39,778 bases of DNA, from the NCBI GenBank assembly GCA_017465505.1, contig JAFTWB010000011.1:1-39778 (forward strand). Reading direction: 5' to 3'. The notes below the pieces were generated by a model. The model was not told the origin of the DNA, made no database searches, and saw nothing but the letters and a program-made list of their open reading frames with translations. Below are positions 32,771 to 39,594 of the stretch, piece after piece. Made by a program: the position numbers and the translations under genes. Origin of the DNA: Clostridia bacterium (GTDB lineage: Bacteria; Bacillota; Clostridia; Oscillospirales; Acutalibacteraceae). The stretch's first letter is position 1, and every line of letters starts with the position of its first letter.

Positions 32771-33713
32771 TGTTTAACTGAAATAAATAGTCGTTATAGG
32801 TGTAAAAATCCTCGCTCTGGTGGCAGAAAGCTTCGCAGATGTGTGTATATTTCCGCAGGCGGTTGAGGATTTTTTCCTCTTCTTCGGAAAACAGGTTTAT
32901 CATATCTTCCTTTGAGTTGATTTCGCAGTCCTTTGTGCAGTAAACTCTTCCCGGTTCGTTTCCAAAGGGACAAAGATTTCCGTGACGGCACACAAGACAC
33001 CCCTTAAGCCTCACACCCTCAGGGAGATTTTTCTGCAAATGGGCAAAGGCGTCTATCCACAGATAGTCGTTTCCTTTTCCCCGATAAAGCTGAGATTCAA
33101 ATTCCAGAGTAATGCTCACAGCAGGATAATTCTGCTTTCTCAGCACCTCGGAACAACTAACCTCGCCGTTGTAATTAAGGCTCAGCTCAGCCCTTTTCTC
33201 TCCCTGTTTTGTTTCAAGAATTACGGTTTCTTTAAAAACCTTATGAAGCTCATACCACGCAGGCTTTAAGAAATTATCCCACTGCACACTCACCTCGTCA
33301 AAGGTAAAAAAGGAAGTAAAAAACGGGTCTTCTCCAAATGCGTCAAGATAATAGAGGTTATCTTCAAAAACATCCAAACTATAAACCGTCAGACCGTTTT
33401 CCTTAAGCTCACTCAAAAACATTTCAATAGCTTTTTCGCCCTCAATAATTTCGTGCTTTGAAGCAACAACACCGCCATCTTCTCTTTTTTCGTACTCTGC
33501 AACCCTCTTTATGGATTTAAGACAGAAATTTCTGAAAGTAATCAAGGCTTTCTCAATTTCCATATCCTCATCCTCAGGATTTTGAGGAGCATTTTTGCTG
33601 ACATTCAAATGCCTTGCAGAAATAACCAGCTCCTTATTTTCAAAGCTTTCAAAATCAAGCTCACTGTCGTGAAAAATAAAGTCGAACAGTTTGTTTACAG
33701 ATGTATATTTCAT
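32751..33713 (-). CDS. Unknown protein with C-terminal cysteine cluster, third gene of the HepT/MntA operon
   Basis: 320 residues; no family recognised. The N-terminal 230 residues are acidic and mixed alpha/beta in character (WDNFLKPAWYELHKVF, VSITLEFESQLYRG). The C-terminal part has C239-x2-C242-x5-C248-x10-C259-x3-C263 (GCLVCRHGNLCPFGN, VYCTKDC), which looks like a zinc site or a metal cluster. It starts 17 bp after the HepT gene, with GGAGAA upstream, so it is probably made with the toxin-antitoxin pair. Its last codons lie in the shared terminator. It may be unrelated cargo or a partner of the pair; I cannot tell. Confidence 0.75.
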   Translation of the reverse strand: MKYTSVNKLFDFIFHDSELDFESFENKELVISARHLNVSKNAPQNPEDEDMEIEKALITFRNFCLKSIKRVAEYEKREDGGVVASKHEIIEGEKAIEMFLSELKENGLTVYSLDVFEDNLYYLDAFGEDPFFTSFFTFDEVSVQWDNFLKPAWYELHKVFKETVILETKQGEKRAELSLNYNGEVSCSEVLRKQNYPAVSITLEFESQLYRGKGNDYLWIDAFAHLQKNLPEGVRLKGCLVCRHGNLCPFGNEPGRVYCTKDCEINSKEDMINLFSEEEEKILNRLRKYTHICEAFCHQSEDFYTYNDYLFQLNKQATVQ

Positions 33714-33730
33714 TTTATTCTCCGCTTTTG

Positions 33731-34066
33731 TTATACAATTTCTTTTAATTCACAGAGCAACTCAGGTAAATCCGAATTTACAGTTTCATAAACCACCGAC
33801 AAATCTACCCTGCCGTAATCGTGAACAATCCTGTTACGCATACCTTTCATAGCACGCCACGAAATTGCCCCGTAATAAGATTTGAAATCCTCAGAAAGCT
33901 TATCGGAGTTTTCTGCAATCTGAATCAGTCTGAACATAACCGAATCAACAAGTATTTCATTCTTTTCAAGCTCTGCCTGACTCAGCCCTTTTGTATGTTT
34001 TAAAACAAATTCTATATCTGTGATAATCTTATTCAGATAATAAGCATTATCCTTTTTATTATCCAT
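33731..34066 (-). CDS. hepT: HepT-like ribonuclease toxin (DUF86)
   Basis: 111 residues, the family length. The HEPN active-site motif R-x4-H-x-Y is present as R77...H82-D-Y84 (RNRIVHDYG). HepT toxins cut RNA. The paired MntA nucleotidyltransferase neutralises them by adding AMP to the tyrosine of the motif. Its start overlaps the end of the MntA gene by 8 bp, the usual order (antitoxin first). The motif is intact, so it should be active if freed. Confidence 0.92.
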   Translation of the reverse strand: MDNKKDNAYYLNKIITDIEFVLKHTKGLSQAELEKNEILVDSVMFRLIQIAENSDKLSEDFKSYYGAISWRAMKGMRNRIVHDYGRVDLSVVYETVNSDLPELLCELKEIV

Positions 34067-34529
34067 AAATTTTCACCCCGTCCTTTAAAATTTCATTTAT
34101 TAAATCGATATTTTCATTCAGCTGTTGAACATTTAATAAATCAACCTTTTTCTGCAACGCTTCACGCAAGGCTTCTGCAAGCTCAAAAAACCTCATACCC
34201 GAAATACTTGTAGAAATCAACAGGTCAACATCGCTTTTTGCGTGAGCCTTGCCCTTGGCATAAGACCCAAAAAGATAGCAGTAATCCACCTTAAAATCAG
34301 CGAAAACCGCTCTGCAAGCTTCTTTGATTTTCTCCAATGTCAAAATACCGTTTTCTTCATCAACAAAGCCGTATTTCATCAACTTAGTCATCATAAATTC
34401 ATACTTTATAGAGTCTGATTTGCTTGGGTCTGTTTCGTAATTCTGGTAAGTTCTCAGGGGAATTTCCAAATATTCTGCACACTGAGCCTGTGTCAGTTTC
34501 TTTTTCTTTCGCAATTCTTTCAGGGTCAT
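34059..34529 (-). CDS. mntA: HTH-MntA antitoxin: XRE domain fused to minimal nucleotidyltransferase
   Basis: 156 residues. Residues 1-60 are an XRE-type helix-turn-helix (LTQAQCAEYLEIPLRTYQNYE). Residues about 75-155 are a minimal nucleotidyltransferase with the signature G88-S89 and D100-x-D102 (LFGSYAKGKAHAKSDVDLLI). MntA proteins AMPylate and block HepT. The fused DNA-binding domain makes this antitoxin able to repress its own operon, and TACGCAA/TTGCGTA palindromes lie upstream. The ATG at 34529 follows AGAGGTGATG. Confidence 0.9.
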   Translation of the reverse strand: MTLKELRKKKKLTQAQCAEYLEIPLRTYQNYETDPSKSDSIKYEFMMTKLMKYGFVDEENGILTLEKIKEACRAVFADFKVDYCYLFGSYAKGKAHAKSDVDLLISTSISGMRFFELAEALREALQKKVDLLNVQQLNENIDLINEILKDGVKIYG

Positions 34530-34549
34530 TTTTCATCACCTCTGCTAAG

Positions 34550-34578
34550 ATTATAACATCAAAAGCACAAATACGCAA
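34550..34578 (-). promoter_or_regulatory. Promoter of the mntA-hepT operon
   Basis: Minus strand: -35 TTGCGT (34573-34578), 17-bp spacer, -10 TATAAT (34550-34555). The -35 box is itself a half-site of the operator repeat. Confidence 0.7.
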
Positions 34579-34582
34579 GCAA

Positions 34583-34634
34583 AATACGCAACTTTTGCGT
34601 ATTATCCGAAAACATTTTACGCAATTTTTGCGTA
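34583..34634. promoter_or_regulatory. Paired palindromic operators upstream of mntA-hepT
   Basis: Site 1: AATACGCAA-CTT-TTGCGTATT (34583-34603). Site 2: TACGCAA-TTT-TTGCGTA (34618-34634). Centres are 33 bp apart, about three helical turns. Extra half-sites lie at 34571-34578 and near 34650. These are the likely binding sites of the HTH part of the antitoxin. Confidence 0.7.
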
Positions 34635-34670
34635 TTATCAAAAGCTAAAACACGCAAAAACTTTAGTTTG

Positions 34671-35945
34671 CTAAAACTCAATTTTCTCGGGAAAGGCAAC
34701 TTTTCTCATTATCCCCCACATTTTATCAATGTAAGAAAGGGTGTAATAATTCTCGTAATAATGATAGTAAAAAGCACCCTTGAGGGTCATTTTGTACTCC
34801 CCTTTGTCCTTCTCATAGGTGACAAAGCCCAGCTTTCTCGCAAGCCTCAGCTCCTTGCCGTACATTTTCTTAAGAGGCACCTTGAAAAACTTTTCAAAAT
34901 CCCTCTCCTGCACCTTTGTGGTGTAGGCAGTCCAGAAAAGCCAGTAAATCATCCTCTGCCTCTCGCTAAAGCGGATGGTCAAGGACGTGGGCAGGGTTTT
35001 GCTTTCTATACGCTTTATGTACTCCTCAACGGAGAAAGTATTGATTTTGAACTGATTTCTCAGAAGTGTGGTGGCCGACGCACCAAAGCCCAAGAAATTC
35101 TCCCTTGTCATAGAAGAATACTTCGCACCCTTTTCCTTGGAAAAGGTCCAGATAGAATCCCTCTCGTAGCCTTTTTCATAGCAATAAAGGGTGATATCGT
35201 CCAGAAGCTTTCTCTTCTCCTTTTTCTTCATAGCCCTGACCTTGCTTTTGGTAAAGGTGAAATCTATAAAAGGATAAACGGCAATGTGATTTGCCCCGAC
35301 CAAAAAAGCGGTGTCGATGTCAGACTTCAAATCCTCAAAGGTCTGGTTTGGTAAAGCGAAGATAAAATCCATTGAAACCGTTTCAAAGGGCACTGCCTCA
35401 AGGGCTTTTTTCAGAGCAAGGGTGTCCACGGCTTTTCTGCCCAGAATGTTCTGAAATTTTTCCTGAAAGGACTGGATACCGATACTGATTTTGGTAACCC
35501 CTGCTTTTTTAAGCTTTAAAAGAATCTCGGCAGTTACGTTTGAGGGGTGAAGCTCCAGACCCACTCCCTGAGAAATCTCAAAGTACTCCTCAAGAGCCTG
35601 GATAATCTCGCCGATTCTCTCAACAGCAAGGGCAGGTGTGCCGCCTCCGAAGTAAAGGCTGGTGACCCTTTTCTTTTCCGACAAGTTCTTTTCCGACAGA
35701 TTCTTTCCCACCAAATGGATTTCCTGCAAAAGATAATCAATATATCTGTCCAGAAGCTCCTTATCATACAGAATTTTGCAATAAGGGCAGAAGCTGCAAA
35801 TGCTTTTGCAAAAAGGAATGTGAACGTAAAGCCCAAGATTTTCAGCATTTTCAAAGGGCAACACCGAGTCATATTCATTTGTAAAAGTAAAGGGCTTAAC
35901 AGACCTTGTCAGCCACATTCTGGTTAAATTTGTAATTAAACTCAT
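34671..35945 (-). CDS. Radical SAM enzyme, HemN/HemW-like
   Basis: 424 residues. The 4Fe-4S cluster motif is in GLYVHIPFCKSICSFCPYC (C-x3-C-x2-C), followed by YFGGGTPAL (SAM-binding GGE-type strand), ISIGIQSFQE, and DFIFALPNQTFEDL, all typical of the coproporphyrinogen oxidase-like group. The C-terminal part has the HemN-like helical region. The group includes true HemN, the heme chaperone HemW, and methyltransferases. The partner gene, a second radical SAM protein 13 bp upstream, suggests a shared biosynthetic task rather than heme synthesis. A five-residue tandem duplication (NLSEKNLSEK) lies near residue 85. Confidence 0.85.
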   Translation of the reverse strand: MSLITNLTRMWLTRSVKPFTFTNEYDSVLPFENAENLGLYVHIPFCKSICSFCPYCKILYDKELLDRYIDYLLQEIHLVGKNLSEKNLSEKKRVTSLYFGGGTPALAVERIGEIIQALEEYFEISQGVGLELHPSNVTAEILLKLKKAGVTKISIGIQSFQEKFQNILGRKAVDTLALKKALEAVPFETVSMDFIFALPNQTFEDLKSDIDTAFLVGANHIAVYPFIDFTFTKSKVRAMKKKEKRKLLDDITLYCYEKGYERDSIWTFSKEKGAKYSSMTRENFLGFGASATTLLRNQFKINTFSVEEYIKRIESKTLPTSLTIRFSERQRMIYWLFWTAYTTKVQERDFEKFFKVPLKKMYGKELRLARKLGFVTYEKDKGEYKMTLKGAFYYHYYENYYTLSYIDKMWGIMRKVAFPEKIEF

Positions 35946-35958
35946 AGCTCAGACCCAA

Positions 35959-36861
35959 TCAGATATACTTTAAATAAGTTCTCAGCATTTCAAAGATAAT
36001 TTTCACATTACCCCTGAAAAGCAGGGTGTATTCCGCCACAAAAAAGTAACCGCACTCATTGCAAAGGCCTTCAACCTCGATACATCTGCCGCAGGTGGAA
36101 ATTTTGCCATTTTCAATAACCACGCACTGGTGACAAGGCGTTGGAAAACTATTGTTAATAAGGTGCTTGAAGGCACTTTTTAAGTTAAAAACAGGGGCAC
36201 CTTCCTTCATCATCTGAGAAATCACTCGGCAACAATCCGCCTTTTCCTCTTTGCTTAAGGCAAGCTCCCTTGTGTCGGGATAAGGAGTGTGAAAATTAAA
36301 GGAAACCGCCCTGATATTCTTTGTGTCACGGGCAGTAAAGCAAACGTCTTTGACGGTGTCCTTGTTAATCTGATTTATGGCCATATAAAGGCAGATATTA
36401 TCAGCCGTGGCGTTTTTTATGTTTTCTATAATTGTATCGTAGCAGTTGCCACGGATAGCGTTATGACGCTCTCTGTCGCCGTCAAGGCTTAAGAGAATCA
36501 GGTCAGCCTCAGGCAAATCAATGGGATAGGTTCCGTTTGTGACAGTGTTCACAATGAGAAAGCCCATTTCTTTAGCCTCAACCACCAAATCTCTGAGGGT
36601 GATGTCGCCATCTCTCCACAGAAAGGTTTCGCCGCCGCAGAAAAAGAGAATCCGCACACCCATATCGTAAAGAGTCTGCATTTCCCTTTTAATCTGTGAA
36701 TAAGGATGTACCACAGCGGTAATATTATTTACGGAGCAGTGCTTGCACTTAAGGTTGCACTTGTCAGTAAGAATAACTGTGCCGAGAATGGGCTTTTTCC
36801 GGCGGAATAAAACCGTCTTCACCCCAAACCCTGCAAAATATAAAAACGAAGAAAGCTTCAC
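35959..36861 (-). CDS. Radical SAM protein with C-terminal cysteine cluster
   Basis: 300 residues, GTG start after AGGTGA. Cluster motif C-x3-C-x2-C in LTDKCNLKCKHC (about 35-42), FFCGGETFL as the SAM-binding motif, TNGTYP, and LLSLDGDRERHN, all of the SPASM/HpnH/MoaA-like type. C-terminal cysteines (PCHQCVV, CGRCIEVEGLCNEC) are right for an auxiliary iron-sulfur cluster. A short hydrophobic stretch at the start (LSSFLYFAGFG) may touch the membrane. First gene of a two-gene operon. Candidate roles are peptide or lipid modification; the substrate cannot be read from the sequence. Confidence 0.85.
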   Translation of the reverse strand: MKLSSFLYFAGFGVKTVLFRRKKPILGTVILTDKCNLKCKHCSVNNITAVVHPYSQIKREMQTLYDMGVRILFFCGGETFLWRDGDITLRDLVVEAKEMGFLIVNTVTNGTYPIDLPEADLILLSLDGDRERHNAIRGNCYDTIIENIKNATADNICLYMAINQINKDTVKDVCFTARDTKNIRAVSFNFHTPYPDTRELALSKEEKADCCRVISQMMKEGAPVFNLKSAFKHLINNSFPTPCHQCVVIENGKISTCGRCIEVEGLCNECGYFFVAEYTLLFRGNVKIIFEMLRTYLKYI

Positions 36862-36909
36862 AAAATCACCTGACCTTTTATCCTTGTAAAAAATATAATC
36901 TTTAACACA

Positions 36910-36938
36910 ATTATATCACAGATAATAGCCCTGTTCAA
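36910..36938 (-). promoter_or_regulatory. Promoter of the radical SAM operon
   Basis: Minus strand: -35 TTGAAC (36933-36938), 17-bp spacer, -10 TATAAT (36910-36915). Confidence 0.75.
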
Positions 36939-36991
36939 TAAATATGTCGATTAAAGGCGAAAGCTTTTTCTCAAAAATTATCCCATAAGCC

Positions 36992-37020
36992 TTGACAAAC
37001 CATTTCTTATGTGATAAAAT
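36992..37020 (+). promoter_or_regulatory. Promoter of tRNA-fMet
   Basis: TTGACA (36992-36997), 17-bp spacer, TAAAAT (37015-37020), 33 bp before the tRNA. Confidence 0.8.
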
Positions 37021-37053
37021 AGTTTACGTTCCTCAAGGGACACAATTTTATAT

Positions 37054-37131
37054 CGCGGAGTAGAGCAGCCTGGTTAGCTCGTCGGGCTCATAACCCGGAG
37101 GTCGTTGGTTCAAATCCTTCCTCCGCAACCA
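37054..37131 (+). tRNA. Initiator tRNA-fMet (CAT anticodon)
   Basis: Acceptor arm CGCGGAG with CTCCGCA leaves the first pair as C-A mismatch, the hallmark of the initiator. The anticodon stem has GGG/CCC around CTCATAA, the second initiator feature. GGTTCAAATCC T-arm; the 3' CCA is encoded. A terminator follows at once. Confidence 0.95.
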
Positions 37132-37133
37132 AA

Positions 37134-37164
37134 AAAGACGGTTTTTCAAAACCGTCTTTTCTTT
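37134..37164 (+). terminator. Terminator of tRNA-fMet
   Basis: AAAGACGGTTTT (37134-37145) pairs with AAAACCGTCTTT (37148-37159), followed by TCTTTT. Confidence 0.85.
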
Positions 37165-37440
37165 TGCCAATTTTTCTTAAAACGCCTGAAAACTGCTTAG
37201 ATATGCGGTTTTCAGAGCAAGGCAAAAACAAGTTGAGAAAAGTAGAGTTAAAATAAATACAGTTAAATCGCAGTCAAAATTGCTGTCAATTTTGCAGTCA
37301 GTAACTTTTAGAAACGCTGTAATCATCGCATTTGTTATTAAATTAAGTATTTTAAACGCAGTCAATTTACAAAAATAGTCTAAAAACCACTGAATCGTAA
37401 TTCTGATTAATAAAACACAAATCACATTTCGGAGGTAAAG
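37165..37440. other. AT-rich gap between tRNA-fMet and TnpV
   Basis: No convincing gene. It holds several GCAGTCA/GCTGTCA words and AAAATTG-CTGT-CAATTTT near 37275-37292. GGAGGT at about 37431 belongs to the next gene. It may be a decayed element end. Confidence 0.4.
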
Positions 37441-37443
37441 ACT

Positions 37444-37803
37444 ATGTCAACAACAAATATTACTTACACACGACAGGGCAACTATCTTCTCCCTGATTTA
37501 ACACTTCCCGAACAAAAAAATTTAGCAATCGGTGTTTTCGGTCAGCGACATAAAAATTATTTGCTCAATCACCACAAAATCAGATACTATAATTTACTGG
37601 CAAGCTGTAAGCTTGCAGAATATTTATCCGACATTGATAACAGAGCTAACGATATGTTCGCTTCCCTCGTAAAACAAATAGCAGAAAACGAAAACATCAC
37701 CGAACAACTAAAAGCAGAAAATCCAATATTTTGGATTCAGAGTATGAACAATATCCGTAACAGAGCAACCGAAATCGTAAACAACGAAATAATCTATACC
37801 TAA
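37444..37803 (+). CDS. tnpV: TnpV-family transposon-associated protein
   Basis: 119 residues, the whole family length. YLLPDLTLPEQ, IGVFGQRHKNYL, LLASCKLAEYLSDID and NIRNRATEIVNNEIIY follow the TnpV pattern found on Tn4451-like mobilisable and conjugative elements of clostridia. The molecular role is not known. It stands without a recombinase, mobilisation gene or other transposon parts, so it is probably a leftover of an integrated element next to the tRNA. GGAGGT precedes the ATG, and a strong terminator follows. Confidence 0.9.
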   Translation: MSTTNITYTRQGNYLLPDLTLPEQKNLAIGVFGQRHKNYLLNHHKIRYYNLLASCKLAEYLSDIDNRANDMFASLVKQIAENENITEQLKAENPIFWIQSMNNIRNRATEIVNNEIIYT

Positions 37804-37810
37804 ACGCAGA

Positions 37811-37852
37811 ACGGCAAGGAGAATTTTTATCTTTCTCCTTGCCGTTTGCTGT
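37811..37852 (+). terminator. Terminator of tnpV
   Basis: ACGGCAAGGAGAA (37811-37823) pairs perfectly with TTCTCCTTGCCGT (37833-37845), then TTGCTGTT. Confidence 0.75.
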
Positions 37853-37902
37853 TATGTGTATTTAATGTGTTTCTATAAATTGTGTGTGTAAGTCTGAATC
37901 AA

Positions 37903-38364
37903 CTACTTTTCCATATATACAAAAGTTAACTCATGGTTTACAGCTTTTTCACAAATAATTCTGTATCCAAATTTCTGATACAAACGAATGTTATTCACGC
38001 TTCGGGTACTTGTGAACAGCTCGTATCTTCTATCGGGAAAATATTGCTCGATTTCAGACAGGAGCTTAGTACCATAGCCCTTGCCCCTGTAATCAGGATG
38101 AACCATAAGTTTACCTATAGATACTGTTTCATTATTTTCTTTTGCTCTGACAGAGCCTATAATAACATCGTCTTCATCAACCATTTTAAGAATAACTCCA
38201 ACCTTATATTCATCTATCACTTCATTTAATGTTTGTCTCAGTGGTGGAATATCATTAGTGCCAAACAAAGCCGCCTCGCTTTGATATGAAAGATACTGAA
38301 GCGTTAGTATTTCCTGTAAATCATCAATCTGTGCTTTTTCTATTCTTACTTTAATATCTTTCAC
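37903..38364 (-). CDS. GNAT-family N-acetyltransferase
   Basis: 153 residues, GTG start. VIIGSVRAKE and IGKLMVHPDYRGKGYGTKLLSEIE contain the acetyl-CoA binding signature (R/Q-x2-G-x-G/A). LYQKFGYRI is the usual last strand. It transfers an acetyl group from acetyl-CoA to an amine; the acceptor is unknown. Monocistronic, between TnpV and the Fic gene; probably accessory. Confidence 0.9.
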   Translation of the reverse strand: MKDIKVRIEKAQIDDLQEILTLQYLSYQSEAALFGTNDIPPLRQTLNEVIDEYKVGVILKMVDEDDVIIGSVRAKENNETVSIGKLMVHPDYRGKGYGTKLLSEIEQYFPDRRYELFTSTRSVNNIRLYQKFGYRIICEKAVNHELTFVYMEK

Positions 38365-38592
38365 TTAAATTAGCCTTCTTTCATTAAATCCAATTAATCT
38401 GATTGTTATTATACCATTCACTCTTCATTTTGTCTATCGTTTAAAATGCCCGAGAACAGCATATTTCGAGAAATCGAGCCAAAAGGTATATTCACCCTAA
38501 CCTTTTAATTTATCGTCTCAGAAACCGCTTAAACACTAAAGTTTTATATCTAACTTTGTCTACATATCTTCTAAATGTTTATATAGCATTTT

Positions 38593-38645
38593 ATCGGCAA
38601 TATTTATACATTTATCTTAAATAATATTATTGTTATTTTGCCGAT
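38593..38645. promoter_or_regulatory. Inverted repeat over the Fic promoter
   Basis: ATCGGCAA (38593-38600) and TTGCCGAT (38638-38645) are exact inverted copies 45 bp apart centre to centre. The right one lies between the -35 and -10 boxes. They may be operators for the HTH domain of the Fic protein. The rest of 38370-38590 shows nothing I can name. Confidence 0.45.
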
Positions 38646-38658
38646 AGTGTGGTATACT
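38630..38658 (+). promoter_or_regulatory. Promoter of the HTH-Fic gene
   Basis: TTGTTA (38630-38635), 17-bp spacer, TATACT (38653-38658). Confidence 0.65.
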
Positions 38659-38687
38659 ATATACATAGAAACTGTAAGGAGGTAGCT

Positions 38688-39575
38688 ATGAAATACTTAT
38701 CTGTGGCTGAAATAGCCGATAAATGGGGAATCTCTGAGCGTAGCGTAAGAAATTATTGTGCTCAGGGCAGAATTGCCAATGCTAAGCTTATCGGCAAGAT
38801 TTGGAGCATACCTGAAAACGCACAAAAGCCTGAACGACTTAACAAAAAGAATTCTGCTCCGTCGCTTTTAAGTATTCTCCGTGAGCAAAAGAACGCAAAA
38901 ACAAGCGGTGGAATATATCATAAAATTCAGATTGAGCTAACATACAACTCAAACCACATTGAGGGTAGCCGTCTGACCCACGACCAAACTCGCTATATAT
39001 TTGAAACAAATACAATCGGTTTTGAAAATGAAGCTGTCAATGTGGATGACATCATCGAAACCTCTAACCATTTCCGTTGTATTGATATTGTTATCAAACA
39101 AGCTGGTGCTACTCTTAGCGAAAAATTCATCAAGCAACTGCACTCCACACTTAAAACCGGTACAAGCGACAGTCGCAAGGATTGGTTTGCTGTTGGCGAA
39201 TATAAAAAGATTCCTAACGAGATTGGCGGATGTGACACTGCTCTTACAGAAGAAGTCGTTGATAAAATGAGAAAGCTCCTTGCCGATTACAACGCAAAAA
39301 GCAATATCACCTTTGATGATATTGTAGAATTTCATGTAGCTTTTGAACGCATACACCCATTCCAAGACGGTAATGGTCGTGTTGGTAGACTTATTCTTCT
39401 CAAAGAGTGCCTCAAGCACAACATCGTGCCGTTTATAATCGAAGATAACCTGAAGCTTTTCTATTATCGAGGTCTGAAAGAATGGCACAACGAGAAAGGC
39501 TATCTGATTGACACCTGTCTGACAGCTCAGGACAGATTCAAAGCTTATCTTGATTATTTCAGGATTGAATACTAA
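38688..39575 (+). CDS. Fic-family protein with N-terminal HTH domain
   Basis: 295 residues from the ATG at 38688 (GGAGGTAG directly upstream); a longer frame starts inside the promoter. Residues 1-50 are a helix-turn-helix (ISERSVRNYCAQGRIANAK...WSIPENAQKP) matching the N-terminus of the methylase at 8225. S88-x3-E92-G93 (SNHIEG) is the inhibitory-helix motif placed before the Fic core. The catalytic motif HPFQDGNGRVGR is complete at 223-234, so AMP or another nucleotide group can be transferred to a target protein. The target is unknown. The inhibitory motif within the same chain makes it a class II-type Fic. The next gene starts 20 bp downstream and may be co-transcribed. Confidence 0.93.
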   Translation: MKYLSVAEIADKWGISERSVRNYCAQGRIANAKLIGKIWSIPENAQKPERLNKKNSAPSLLSILREQKNAKTSGGIYHKIQIELTYNSNHIEGSRLTHDQTRYIFETNTIGFENEAVNVDDIIETSNHFRCIDIVIKQAGATLSEKFIKQLHSTLKTGTSDSRKDWFAVGEYKKIPNEIGGCDTALTEEVVDKMRKLLADYNAKSNITFDDIVEFHVAFERIHPFQDGNGRVGRLILLKECLKHNIVPFIIEDNLKLFYYRGLKEWHNEKGYLIDTCLTAQDRFKAYLDYFRIEY

Positions 39576-39594
39576 ATGAGGAGGATGCAAATTT

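Noticed and set aside
37054-37131. Elongator tRNA-Met or tRNA-Ile2
   Set aside because: The C-A first pair and the three G-C pairs of the anticodon stem are initiator features.
37177-37425. 82-residue minus-strand ORF beside tnpV
   Set aside because: Low-complexity AT-rich frame without a ribosome site or recognisable protein; it covers the tnpV upstream region.
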